Shown here: piece after piece, positions 8,076-16,069 of the stretch
Layout of the letters: the number at the start of each line of letters is the position of its first letter
Numbering within the stretch: position 1 is the stretch's first letter
Source: an uncultured Oxalobacteraceae bacterium
Lineage (GTDB): Bacteria > Pseudomonadota > Gammaproteobacteria > Burkholderiales > Burkholderiaceae
Assembly (NCBI GenBank): GCA_946479255.1
Contig: CAMLFK010000008.1
Location: 1-51,224, forward strand
Length of the DNA: 51,224 bases
Direction of reading: 5' to 3'
Notes under the pieces: model-generated
What the model saw: only the letters and a program-made list of their open reading frames with translations
What the model was told of the DNA's origin: nothing
Databases searched by the model: none
Position numbers and translations under genes: made by a program

Positions 8076-10183
8076 GGCTTGCTCCCTTCTTGTTTAGTAG
8101 CCCGGCGCCAGCCCAGCACCAGCAGCGACAGCAGCACCAGCAGCGCCAGCATCGGGTCGCGGCCGCCCTGGATGGACGAGCAGCCACCGCCGCCGCCCTG
8201 GTTCTGCACCGGCGCCGCGGATTGTGCTGGATTGCCGGTGCCTGCCAGCGCGATGGTCGAGCGCTGCCCGCCTTCGATATCGACGGTGACGCTGCCGGTG
8301 CTCGCGCCAGAGGTGGTCGGCGTGTAGCTGAGCACCAGTTCGCAGCTCGCTCCCGCCTGCAGGACAAAGGTGCCTGCCGCGCAGCCGCTTGCATCGGCCA
8401 CGCGGGCAAACGGCCCGCTCACGGTGATTGCGGTGAGGGACAGGGGCGCGGTGCTCAGGTTGCTGAGCTTGACGCGGCTGTTGCCCGATGCGTTGACGTT
8501 CACGGCGCCGAAATCGACCGACTGGCTGCCCAGCGTCAGCGTGGCCGGCGCGGCGACGGCAATACCGTTGCCCGACAGCGGCAGAGTGAAGCGGGCGCCG
8601 TCTTCCGTCACGATCAGCAGTTCGGCACTGCGCGCACCGGCGGCAGCCGGCTTGAAACTGGTCTCGATGGTGCAGCTGGCGGCCTGGTTGACGGCGGTGC
8701 TGGTGTTACAGGTGCCGCCGAGGGCGAAGTCCGCGGCATTGGCGCCGCCGATGGATAGCGTGGTGATCTTGAGCGCCGCATTGCCGTCGTTACGCAGGGT
8801 GGTAACGCGCGCCTGCGTGGCCGTGCCGACCTGGGTGTCGGCGAACGCCTGCGCGCCGCTATCCGAAAGTACCGGCTGTGCCACCGCCGCCGTCGTGCCG
8901 GAACCAGTGACCGGCACCGTGAGCGTGGCGGCGTTGGAGGCGATGCTGAGGGTGGCGCTGACCGCACCGGTGCTGCCTGGCGCAAATGCCAGCGGCACTT
9001 CGCAGGTGGCGGCGGGCGCCAGCGGCGCAGTGCAGGTGCCGCCGGTGGCTACCGTGACGCCGGCCGCGCCGCTGACGGTAATCGCGCTGATATTAATAGC
9101 GACGTTGCCGCTGTTGACCACGCTGACGCGCCGGACCAGCGCCGCGGCGCCAACCGTGTGGGCGCCGAAGGCGACCGAAGTTGGGCTCGCCATCAGCGCT
9201 GGCGCGGCAAGCGCACCGCTGCCGGCCAGACCGATCTGCACGCTGGCGTTGCTGGCATTGCTGGCCAGCGTCAGCGTGCCGGCAAACGCGCCGGCAGCGC
9301 GCGGTGTGGCAGTCACCGTGACCGTGCAGCTGGCACCGGCTGCCACCGGCGTGGCTGCGGCGCAGGTGCCGCCCAGGGTGAACACATCGGCCTGCGCGCC
9401 AGAGAGTGCGATGCTGGTGAAGCTCAACGCCGCCTGGCCGCTGTTGCTGACGGTGAGCGTGCGCGGGGTGGATGCCACGTTGGCCAGCAGTGCGCCGAAG
9501 TCGATGCTGGTGGCGGAGACGCCCACGGTGGCCTGCGCCACGGCGTTGCCGGTGCCGCTCAGGCTGACCGTGCTGGCGCCACCTGTGCCGTTATGGCTCA
9601 CTGTCAGCGTGGCCGCGCGTGCGCCGGTGGCGGTCGGTTTGAAAGTGAGCTGCACGGTGCAGTTGGCGCCCGCTGCGACGCTGGCGCCGGCGGCGCAACT
9701 GCCGCCGGCAATCGCGAAGTCGCCCGCGGCGGCGCCGGAGAGGGCGATGGTGCCGAGATTGAGCGCGGCCGTGCCGGTGTTGGAAACGGTGGTGGCCAGC
9801 GCAGCGCTGGTCTGCCCTTGCACCGTGCCGCTGAACGTCAGGCTGGCCGGCGACACCCCGGCCACCGGGGCGGCGGTCACGGTGGGGTTGCCGATGAAGG
9901 CGGCAATGTCTTCAAGCTCGGTGGCGGAAAACCGTCCGGCCAGAATACCCATGCCGCCCCGGTTGGAGGCGATCGCCGCCGAGATGCGGGCAGGCGTATT
10001 GGCGGCGACCAGGATGCCGCCGACATTGTTGGCGGGGTTGGCGCCATGGCAGCCGGCGCAGCTCGCGCCGCCGCCCGTGGGGCCATTCAGGAAGAGCGCT
10101 TTGCCAGCGAGGGCATCGGCCGCGCTGGCGCTGCCCAGCGTCAGCAGCATGGCCATGCCAAATAGGACTTGCTTGGTTTCCAT
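8072..10183 (-). CDS. Cytochrome c / choice-of-anchor-D repeat protein with JDVT-CTERM tail
   Basis: A 703-residue exported protein. A signal peptide ends near residue 22. A small c-type cytochrome domain has C42-A-G-C45-H46 as haem site and M78 as likely axial ligand. Then come five Ig-like choice-of-anchor-D repeats of about 100 residues (starts VSPASLTF, VSATSIDF, ASPTSVAF, LSDSGAQAF, LGSQSVDF), each with a Cys pair. The C-terminus is a sorting tail: a GGGGGCS motif, a transmembrane stretch and a basic end (GWRRATKQ), matching the JDVT-CTERM type. The cognate protease gene is directly upstream. AAGGAG precedes the ATG. It is probably a surface-displayed electron-transfer protein. Confidence 0.85.
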   Translation of the reverse strand: METKQVLFGMAMLLTLGSASAADALAGKALFLNGPTGGGASCAGCHGANPANNVGGILVAANTPARISAAIASNRGGMGILAGRFSATELEDIAAFIGNPTVTAAPVAGVSPASLTFSGTVQGQTSAALATTVSNTGTAALNLGTIALSGAAAGDFAIAGGSCAAGASVAAGANCTVQLTFKPTATGARAATLTVSHNGTGGASTVSLSGTGNAVAQATVGVSATSIDFGALLANVASTPRTLTVSNSGQAALSFTSIALSGAQADVFTLGGTCAAATPVAAGASCTVTVTATPRAAGAFAGTLTLASNASNASVQIGLAGSGALAAPALMASPTSVAFGAHTVGAAALVRRVSVVNSGNVAINISAITVSGAAGVTVATGGTCTAPLAPAATCEVPLAFAPGSTGAVSATLSIASNAATLTVPVTGSGTTAAVAQPVLSDSGAQAFADTQVGTATQARVTTLRNDGNAALKITTLSIGGANAADFALGGTCNTSTAVNQAASCTIETSFKPAAAGARSAELLIVTEDGARFTLPLSGNGIAVAAPATLTLGSQSVDFGAVNVNASGNSRVKLSNLSTAPLSLTAITVSGPFARVADASGCAAGTFVLQAGASCELVLSYTPTTSGASTGSVTVDIEGGQRSTIALAGTGNPAQSAAPVQNQGGGGGCSSIQGGRDPMLALLVLLSLLVLGWRRATKQEGSKP

Positions 10184-10213
10184 CGATCGTGCTCCTTGTG
10201 TGAATCGGTTTTT

Positions 10214-10555
10214 TTAATTGCAGGCCGCGAGGGCGAATGCATTCATGGCGCTGTGCCCGGCCGCGCACAGCGGCCAGCTGCGCCAGCGTTGGTAGACCAT
10301 CCCCAGCACCAGCGCCGGCCCGCCCACGGCCAGGGCCGCCTGCCAGCCCGCCCCGGTGTGCAGGACGCAAAACAGCAGCGCGCAGGTGAACAGCCCGGCG
10401 GTGGCGTTCAGCTGCCGCCGCAGCCACCACTCGTGCATGCCCGCGCGCAGCACCCACTCTTCCAGCAAGGGGGCCAGGACGAGCAGGCGCACCAAAGCCG
10501 CCGGGTCGGGGCCCAGCAGTTGCGGTCCGCAGAAGGGTGGGGTAGGAAATGTCAT
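10214..10555 (-). CDS. mrtJ: JDVT-CTERM system intramembrane glutamic protease (MrtJ-like, CPBP family)
   Basis: A short 113-residue integral membrane protein of the CPBP/CAAX-protease family. The family signature is present: E32-E33 (LLEEWVLRAG), H66 in FCVLHTGAG, and a late H101 with N105 (AGHSAMNAF). The small size and the gene position 30 bases before a JDVT-CTERM protein identify it as the dedicated sorting protease, which would cleave the C-terminal tail of its neighbour. A candidate ECF-type promoter ends only about six bases before the ATG, so the transcript may be nearly leaderless, or the true start may be further in. The symbol follows family naming and is less certain than the family. 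Confidence 0.75.
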   Translation of the reverse strand: MTFPTPPFCGPQLLGPDPAALVRLLVLAPLLEEWVLRAGMHEWWLRRQLNATAGLFTCALLFCVLHTGAGWQAALAVGGPALVLGMVYQRWRSWPLCAAGHSAMNAFALAACN

Positions 10556-10567
10556 ATCGAACGGTCA

Positions 10568-10592
10568 ATACAGCCTGGCGAGAAAAGGTTCA
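10568..10592 (-). promoter_or_regulatory. Candidate ECF-sigma promoter of the mrtJ run
   Basis: On this strand TGAACC (10592-10587) is followed by a 14-base spacer and TGTATT (10572-10567), then GACC. It matches the divergent site in front of the sigma gene, TGAACC-N15-CGTATTCACC, at both boxes. The spacing differs by one base. It suggests that the adjacent ECF sigma factor reads both operons. Confidence 0.4.
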
Positions 10593-10671
10593 TCGATTCG
10601 CAATTTATTTTTTTGAACCATGGAGCGATGTAGAATTGGCGTTGCGACTGGGAATTTTTTTCAATGAGCGT

Positions 10672-10698
10672 TGAACCTTTTTGCTGCGCGCGCGTATT
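10672..10698 (+). promoter_or_regulatory. Candidate autoregulated ECF-sigma promoter
   Basis: TGAACC at 10672-10677 lies 15 bases before CGTATT at 10693-10698. This GAAC/CGT layout is usual for ECF sigma factors. A start site near 10704 would leave room for the ribosome binding site AAGGGGAGA at 10709-10716 and the sigma ATG at 10725. An earlier TGAACC at about 10612 and a TAGAAT at 10631 are weaker alternatives. Confidence 0.4.
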
Positions 10699-10724
10699 CA
10701 CCGCATCAAGGGGAGAAAAGTCAG

Positions 10725-11312
10725 ATGGTCAGACAGTGGGGAGCGGGCCGCGCCGGCGTATCGGGCGAGCGTGGCGAAACGCAGTTGCTGGAGCGGGTGG
10801 CGGCGGGCGACCGTGCCGCCTTCCAGGCGCTGTACCGCAGCTACTTCCCGCGCCTGGCCCGCTTCCTCGACCGCATGGTGCGCAGCCCCACCCTGCTGGA
10901 AGAAATCATCAACGACACCATGCTGGTGGTGTGGCAGAAGGCGCACACCTTCGACCACAGCTGCAAGGTATCGACCTGGATCTTTGCGATCGCCTACCGC
11001 CAGGGCTTAAAAGCCTTGAACGCGAGCGACCCGCCGGTGGACGCGGACGTGGACCTGCATGCCGGCGATATCCGGCTCGAACCGGAACATGCGGCCGTCC
11101 ACCAGCAGCTGCAGCTGGGCGTGAGCAAGGCGCTCGATGCGCTGTCGCTGGAACACCGCGTGGTGGTCAGCCTCAGCTACTACCACGAGATGGGCTACCA
11201 GGAAATCGCCGACACCATGGGCTGCCCGGTCAACACCGTCAAAACCAGGATGTTTCACGCAAGGCAGCGCCTGCGCACACTGCTGTCGGCACATATGGAA
11301 GAACTAGCATGA
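10725..11312 (+). CDS. ECF-type RNA polymerase sigma factor
   Basis: A 195-residue sigma-70 family protein. The start at 10725 (MVRQWGAGR) is chosen because AAGGGGAGA precedes it at the right distance; an in-frame start at 10671 would place the candidate promoter inside the gene. Region 2 runs from about residue 20 to 90 (AFQALYRSYFPRLARFLDR, then WQKAHTFDHS). Region 4 near the C-terminus reads YQEIADTMGCPVNTVKTRMF, a helix-turn-helix that reads the -35 box. The stop overlaps the start of the anti-sigma gene by ATGA. It is divergent from the mrtJ/cytochrome/ApbE run, which carries a matching promoter. Confidence 0.9.
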   Translation: MVRQWGAGRAGVSGERGETQLLERVAAGDRAAFQALYRSYFPRLARFLDRMVRSPTLLEEIINDTMLVVWQKAHTFDHSCKVSTWIFAIAYRQGLKALNASDPPVDADVDLHAGDIRLEPEHAAVHQQLQLGVSKALDALSLEHRVVVSLSYYHEMGYQEIADTMGCPVNTVKTRMFHARQRLRTLLSAHMEELA

Positions 11313-11938
11313 CAACCCGCGACGCCACACCCGAATCACAACACGAAGCCATACAGCAGCTGCTGCCATGGTTCGCCACCGAACAGCTGCCCGCCGCCCA
11401 GGCCGAAGAGGTGTGCGAGCACCTGCTCGAATGCGCCGCCTGCCGCGCCGACCTGGAATGGGAGCGCAAGCTGGCCGCCGGCGCGCCGCCAATGCCCGCC
11501 GGCCTGGATGCCGAAGGTGCACTGGCCCGGCTGATGCCGCGGCTGGAGCCGCGCGCCGCACCGCGCGGCCGCCTGGATGCCCTGCGCGCCTGGCTGCGCA
11601 CAGCTTGGATGCCATGGGCGCTGGCCGCGCAGGCGGTGGCGATCGCGCTGCTGCTGGTGCGCCCGGCCCCGGTCGACAGCCAGCAGTACCGCGCACTGAG
11701 CAGCGCCGCGGCGCCTGCGGCCGGCAATCTGGTGGTGGTGTTCGGCCCGGGGGCGCGCATGATTGAGGTGGGCCGCGTCTTGAGCGCCAATGGCGCGCGC
11801 ATCATCGACGGCCCCAGCGCAATGGGCGCGTACGTGATCGCGGTGGAGCCGGCAAAGCAGGCCGGCACCATCAGCGCGCTCAAGGAACAGGCGGGGGCCC
11901 AGCTGGCCGAGGCGCTGACGCCGCAGGCGCAGCCATGA
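11309..11938 (+). CDS. Membrane anti-sigma factor with zinc-finger domain
   Basis: A 209-residue anti-sigma factor. The cytoplasmic N-domain has the H38-x3-C42-x2-C45 zinc-binding anti-sigma pattern (EHLLECAACR). One transmembrane helix follows at about 99-117 (WMPWALAAQAVAIALLLVR), then a periplasmic domain of about 90 residues. It would hold the upstream sigma factor inactive and release it on an envelope or redox signal. Both ends overlap neighbouring genes (ATGA with sigma, ATGATG with the protease), so the three are made together. Confidence 0.88.
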   Translation: MTTRDATPESQHEAIQQLLPWFATEQLPAAQAEEVCEHLLECAACRADLEWERKLAAGAPPMPAGLDAEGALARLMPRLEPRAAPRGRLDALRAWLRTAWMPWALAAQAVAIALLLVRPAPVDSQQYRALSSAAAPAAGNLVVVFGPGARMIEVGRVLSANGARIIDGPSAMGAYVIAVEPAKQAGTISALKEQAGAQLAEALTPQAQP

Positions 11939-13164
11939 TGCGCTGGCTGCGTACTTTGCTGCTGGCTTTCGGCCTGCTGGCGCTGGGGCCGAGTGTGGCT
12001 GCGGAGCCGGCGCCGGCGCCGCAGGAGATCCTGGTCATGCTGCACCTGCCGGCGCCGCATTTCCGCCCCGGTAACTACTACCCGGGCGACTACCGCGAAG
12101 ACGACGGCCGCACCGCGCGCCGCCGCGTGGCCGAGAAGCTGGCGCGCCAGCACGGCCTCACCGTGCTCGAAGCCTGGCCCATGCCGGCCCTGAAAATCGA
12201 TTGCTTCCGCATGGCCGTGCCGGCCGGCGCGAATGCCGACGCCATCCTGGCCGCGCTGGCGCGCGACGCGCGCGTATCGTGGGCGCAGCCGGTCAACAGC
12301 TTCGCCGTCCAGGGTGTGCCCGATCCGCTCTATCCGGTGCAGCCGGCCGTGCAGCACTGGCAACTGGCCGATATCCACAAAACCGCCACCGGCCGCAACG
12401 TGCGGGTGGCGGTGATCGACAGCGGCGTGGAAACCGACCACCCGGACCTGGCGGGCCAGATCGCGGTCAAGGAGAATTTTGTCGACGGCAGCCCTTATGT
12501 GGCCGAAGACCACGGCACCGGCGTGGCCGCCGTAATCGCCGCCCTGGCCGGCAATGGCGTGGGAATCGAAGGCGTCGCGCCGGGTGCGCGCATCATGGCG
12601 CTGCGGGCCTGCTGGCAGGCGGCCGGCGGCGCAACCAGCTGCAACAGCTTCACGCTCGGCAAAGCCCTCAACTACGCGCTGACCAACGGCGCCCAGGTGA
12701 TCAACCTGAGCCTGGCCGGGCCGCCGGACCGCCTGCTGAGCGAATTGATCGACGCGGCCTGCGCGCGCGGCATGCGGGTCATCAGCGCGGTGGACGACCG
12801 TGGCGCGGCCGGCGGTTTTCCGGCTTCGCATCCGGGCGTGTTCGCGGTATCGGCCCGCCAGGCCAGGGCCGGCAGCGCGGTGCTGAGCGCGCCGGGGCGC
12901 GACATTCCAACCGCGGCGCCGGGGGCACGCTGGAACATGGTGTCCGGTTCGTCCTACTCAGCGGCGCATATCTCAGGCATGATGGCGGTGCTGAGCGAAT
13001 TGCGGCCATCGATGCCCTTGCGCCAGCTGCGCACGGCTCTGGTCGCGGATAGCCGCCAGGGCGCGGGCGCGACCGACTTGTGCGCTACCCTGACCCGCCT
13101 TACCGGAAAATGTACCTGCGTATGCGATCTTCCCGAACCAAGCGTCCACGCTGCCCGGCAATAA
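11935..13164 (+). CDS. Exported S8 (subtilisin-like) serine protease
   Basis: A 409-residue subtilase with signal peptide (cleavage near VAAEP, 22-24), a prodomain-like segment to about residue 125, then a catalytic domain. The triad is D162 (AVIDSGVE), H193 (EDHGTGVA) and S340 in SGSSYSAAHISG, which aligns with the SGTSMATPH motif. The C-terminal end has a Cys cluster (KCTCVC). The gene starts inside the anti-sigma stop. A protease in a sigma/anti-sigma operon could be a regulon effector or could process envelope proteins; I cannot decide from the sequence. Confidence 0.88.
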   Translation: MMRWLRTLLLAFGLLALGPSVAAEPAPAPQEILVMLHLPAPHFRPGNYYPGDYREDDGRTARRRVAEKLARQHGLTVLEAWPMPALKIDCFRMAVPAGANADAILAALARDARVSWAQPVNSFAVQGVPDPLYPVQPAVQHWQLADIHKTATGRNVRVAVIDSGVETDHPDLAGQIAVKENFVDGSPYVAEDHGTGVAAVIAALAGNGVGIEGVAPGARIMALRACWQAAGGATSCNSFTLGKALNYALTNGAQVINLSLAGPPDRLLSELIDAACARGMRVISAVDDRGAAGGFPASHPGVFAVSARQARAGSAVLSAPGRDIPTAAPGARWNMVSGSSYSAAHISGMMAVLSELRPSMPLRQLRTALVADSRQGAGATDLCATLTRLTGKCTCVCDLPEPSVHAARQ

Positions 13165-13185
13165 ACGCCGTGCCGGCCCGCGCGC

Positions 13186-13869
13186 GTGTGGCGTAATCTG
13201 GGCGGCCTGCTGGCCGCATTGTTGCTTCCATGTACCGCCACCGCCCAGGTCAGCGGGAGTGTGGCCATCGCTACCGAATACCTGTACCGCGGCCTGCAGG
13301 GCAGCAGCGGCGAGCCGGTGGCGCAGTTTGGCCTGGCTTACGACAGTCCGGATGGCTGGTATGCGGGCGCTTTCGCAACGCGCGCCCTGACCGCGCCGAC
13401 GAAGGCGGGGCGCACGCTCTCGATGGTGTATGCGGGCTATGCGCGCCAGTTTGGCCAGGACTGGTCGCTTGACAGCGGCGTGGCGATCCATATGGCCCGC
13501 AACGACGCCTATGACTACGATGAGGCTTACATTGGCCTCGGCTGGAAGCGGATCATGGGGCGCATGTCGTACTCGCCCGATTACGACGGACGCGGCACCC
13601 GTACCTTGTACACCGAAGTGAACGCCAGCCACCGGCTCGCGGCTTCGCTCGACGCGGTGCTGCATGTGGGGTATTTGGCGGGTATGCCGGTTCCGGCCGA
13701 TGGTGGAATCGGGCGCCGGCTTGATGCCAGCATCGGACTGGCCAGCGTGCAGGGCGACTGGCGGCTGCAGGTCGCCCTGGCCAGCCTGCGCAAGCTCGAT
13801 CCCGGTGCGTATTCGTGGGCGCCGAGTCGTGGTAGCCGCGTGGTCGCAAGCGCGACCCGACATTTCTAA
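13186..13869 (+). CDS. TorF-like putative outer-membrane porin
   Basis: A 227-residue exported beta-barrel protein starting with GTG at 13186. The signal peptide ends at TATAQ (about residue 20), and the mature protein begins VSGSVAIATEYLYRGLQ, the opening pattern of the TorF/TIGR02001 family, and ends in a terminal Phe (TRHF) as barrels do. Alternating aromatic strands continue to the end. It follows the S8 protease by 21 bases and probably belongs to the sigma operon. Its solute, if any, is unknown. Confidence 0.75.
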   Translation: MWRNLGGLLAALLLPCTATAQVSGSVAIATEYLYRGLQGSSGEPVAQFGLAYDSPDGWYAGAFATRALTAPTKAGRTLSMVYAGYARQFGQDWSLDSGVAIHMARNDAYDYDEAYIGLGWKRIMGRMSYSPDYDGRGTRTLYTEVNASHRLAASLDAVLHVGYLAGMPVPADGGIGRRLDASIGLASVQGDWRLQVALASLRKLDPGAYSWAPSRGSRVVASATRHF

Positions 13870-13875
13870 GGGTTC

Positions 13876-13978
13876 TGTCGTTCCCGCGAAGGCGGGAATC
13901 CATACCACTTTCGCTCAGTGGCGCACTCTCTCACTGCACTAAGGTGGAATGGATCCCCGCCTCCGCGGGGACGACGGC
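13876..13978. repeat. Paired inverted-repeat element, copy 1
   Basis: Left arm 13876-13906 (TGTCGTTCCCGCGAAGGCGG and on) and right arm 13945-13977 (GGATCCCCGCCTCCGCGGGG and on) are imperfect inverted copies around a short centre. Each arm is itself palindromic. The same element occurs at 28966-29076 and, diverged, at 45771-45869. It lies between convergent genes, so it may also end transcripts. It has the look of a widespread extragenic palindrome. Confidence 0.75.
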
Positions 13979-14004
13979 TTCTAGGCTGGTGCTTATGTCT
14001 TGGG

Positions 14005-14559
14005 CTACTTCGCCGCGGTCTTCTCATGCGCCGCATGCAAATGCTGCTCCACGGTCGGCAGCATCTTGGCCGCCAGCGCTTTCACATCCGGGTCCTTGGC
14101 CCTCGCGTGATCTTTCTTGAGCGCGGCGTGCACCTTGGTGTGGTCCGCCACGCCGGCTTGCGCCAGATAGGCTTTATCGAAGGCCGCGCCCGCCAAGCTG
14201 CCCAGTTTTTTGACCATGGCTTTGTGCTTTGCATCCGGCTCGGCCGGCAAAGGCACGCCCTTGTTGTGCGCCAGCGCGGTCACGTCTTTCAAGGCCCTGG
14301 TATGGTCCTCGACCATCTGCTGCGCGTAGGCTTTCACATCGGCGCTGCCGGTTTTCGACAGCGCCAGCCTGGCGCCTTCGAGTTCCGCCATATTCGCCAG
14401 GGCCATGCTGGCGACGATCTTCTGGTCGGCTTTGTTCAGGGCCGGTGCGGCCGGGGTATCCATGGTGACGGCAGGCGCTTTGGCCTGGACTGGCATCAAG
14501 GCGGCCAGGCAGGCCGCAACCACAGCGCCCATCATTAAACGCAAGACGCTCGCTTTCAT
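14005..14559 (-). CDS. DUF4142 exported protein
   Basis: A 184-residue protein with signal peptide (cleavage after PVQA, about residue 26). The mature part is a ferritin-like helical DUF4142 domain with a HTRALKDV segment and several His residues, as is usual in this family. The start at 14559 is chosen because GGAGA lies ten bases before it; the frame is open further upstream without support. DUF4142 proteins are often stress-induced in Proteobacteria; their biochemical role is unknown. It is transcribed alone, convergent with the TorF-like gene. Confidence 0.82.
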   Translation of the reverse strand: MKASVLRLMMGAVVAACLAALMPVQAKAPAVTMDTPAAPALNKADQKIVASMALANMAELEGARLALSKTGSADVKAYAQQMVEDHTRALKDVTALAHNKGVPLPAEPDAKHKAMVKKLGSLAGAAFDKAYLAQAGVADHTKVHAALKKDHARAKDPDVKALAAKMLPTVEQHLHAAHEKTAAK

Positions 14560-14759
14560 CGGTGATTCTCCAAATAGGGGGGCATGAAGTCTACCGCTAA
14601 GCAATATTGCCGAGCGCCGCGTAGCCAGATCGAAACACTCCTTTCCGATTGGACATTTACCCTATAAAAACACGTCCATTTCTCTCGTTTTTGGTTTCCT
14701 AAAAAAGTTTGACGAAGTCGACATCGGCTCGCCGTTTGATCGGACAAACTGGTTCTAAC

Positions 14760-14833
14760 GGCGGAGTAGCAAAGTGGTCATGCACCAGTCGGCAAAACTG
14801 GAGAAGTTGGTTCGATTCCAGCATCCGCCTCCA
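14760..14833 (+). tRNA. tRNA-Cys(GCA), divergent copy with U33 replaced by G
   Basis: A 74-base cloverleaf with encoded CCA. The acceptor GGCGGAG pairs with ATCCGCC except at position 7-66 (G-A). The D arm is GCA/TGC. The anticodon stem CCAGT/ACTGG encloses loop CGGCAAA, giving anticodon GCA. The T stem GTTGG/CCAGC has loop TTCGATT. U73 fits cysteine. The nearly universal U33 is G here. D arm and acceptor look like an ordinary betaproteobacterial tRNA-Cys, but the anticodon and T stems are rebuilt with pairing kept. It may be a specialised isodecoder or a decaying second copy. Confidence 0.75.
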
Positions 14834-14859
14834 TCTTTCCAGCAGAGAAGGACGTGCCA

Positions 14860-15984
14860 ATGAATCTATTTATATCGTATTCATTTGCTCTGCTGCTCAG
14901 CTTCGCGCTGGCGCTCGCAACGCCAGCGCGGGCCGCTTCCTCCGCCTATCACTTCTTCGTTGCGCCGCACGGTTCGGATGCGAATCCCGGCACGGCCGAC
15001 ATGCCTTTCCTCACCATCGTGCGTGCCTCGCGCCTGGCGATGCCCGGCACCGCCATTCATGTCGCGCCCGGCACCTACCCCGGCGGCTTCAAGACAACGA
15101 TGAGCGGCACGCCCACCCAGCGCATCACCTACATCTCGACCAACAAATGGGGCGCGCGCATCGTGCCCCCAAATCATTCGTCCACCAAAATGGCATGGGA
15201 AAACCGCGGCGACTACGTCGACATCATCGGTTTCGATGTCGACGGCAGCGCGACCCAGCGCGGCGTCAAGTGGACCACCGGCATCTACATCGGCGGCTCG
15301 TACAACGAAGTGCGCGACAACCATGTGCACCACATCGCGCGCTACACGCCATGCAACAGCGCGGGCGGGTCCGGCATCGGCGTGGACAGCTACTACAAGG
15401 GCGTGCGCAACAACATCATCGGCAACACGGTCAACGATATCGGCCCGCAGGACTGCCGCTTCGTTCAGGGCATCTACATCAGCACCAGCGGTGTCGCGCA
15501 GAATAATGTGGTGTACGGCATTGGCGGCGCGGCCATCCAGATGTGGCACGACGCGCATAACGTGGTGGTCAGCCACAACACGGTATCGGCCTCATCGACC
15601 GGCATCCTGGTCGGGGGCGGCGACTTTTACCATACCAAGGGGCCGAACGATCACACCAGCGTGCACAACAACATCGTGTTCGACAACCGCTACGGCATTT
15701 CCGAACTGGGCCATACGGGGCCGAACAATAGCTACCGCAACAACCTCGTGTATCAGAATTCGGTCCGCGACTGGCAGTTGAGGAATGGGCTCACCCATGT
15801 GGGCACCATCGCCCAGCCGCCGCAGTTCGTCCGGTATGGCAAACGCGGCATTCCGGATTTTCGGCTTCTTCCCACCTCCCCTGCGCTCGGCAAGGGAACT
15901 CCCCAGCTCGCCGCCCGTACCGACATCGCCGGCAAGCCGCGCCCCACGGCCGCCGGCATTGACATCGGTGCCTATCAGCATTGA
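14860..15984 (+). CDS. Exported right-handed parallel beta-helix protein
   Basis: A 374-residue exported protein. The ATG at 14860 is preferred over the GTG at 14854 because GAAGGA lies nine bases before it. The signal peptide ends at ARAA near residue 26. A DUF1565-like opening (FVAPHGSDANPGT, then IHVAPGTY) leads into beta-helix rungs rich in N-N-x-V and H-N-N-I-V turns (SHNTVS, HNNIVFDN, YRNNLVYQ). The end, with SPALGKG and DIGAYQH, is typical of this group. Such proteins often bind or cleave polysaccharide; no catalytic site can be assigned. It begins 26 bases after the tRNA. Confidence 0.82.
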   Translation: MNLFISYSFALLLSFALALATPARAASSAYHFFVAPHGSDANPGTADMPFLTIVRASRLAMPGTAIHVAPGTYPGGFKTTMSGTPTQRITYISTNKWGARIVPPNHSSTKMAWENRGDYVDIIGFDVDGSATQRGVKWTTGIYIGGSYNEVRDNHVHHIARYTPCNSAGGSGIGVDSYYKGVRNNIIGNTVNDIGPQDCRFVQGIYISTSGVAQNNVVYGIGGAAIQMWHDAHNVVVSHNTVSASSTGILVGGGDFYHTKGPNDHTSVHNNIVFDNRYGISELGHTGPNNSYRNNLVYQNSVRDWQLRNGLTHVGTIAQPPQFVRYGKRGIPDFRLLPTSPALGKGTPQLAARTDIAGKPRPTAAGIDIGAYQH

Positions 15985-16031
15985 TCACTCCGGACGCTAG
16001 CAACGGCGCGGGCCGAAAACCAGTTCATCTG

Positions 16032-16037
16032 TAGAAT
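16032..16037 (+). promoter_or_regulatory. Candidate -10 element (TAGAAT) of the antiporter gene
   Basis: TAGAATCGG lies 32 bases before the ATG at 16070 and repeats the TAGAATCG string seen before the HAD gene. No good -35 hexamer is seen. Confidence 0.3.
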
Positions 16038-16069
16038 CGGTGCATCTATTAGCACCGAGGCAACGAGTA

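Noticed and set aside
8072..10183. Flavinylation site in the cytochrome protein (TTSGASTG near its C-terminus)
   Set aside because: It lacks the upstream Asp and sits in a low-complexity Thr/Ser strand of a repeat domain; the DUF3570 sites fit better.
11239..12831. 530-codon minus-strand frame over the anti-sigma and S8 protease genes
   Set aside because: High GC makes antisense frames long. The plus-strand genes have complete motifs and stepwise overlaps.
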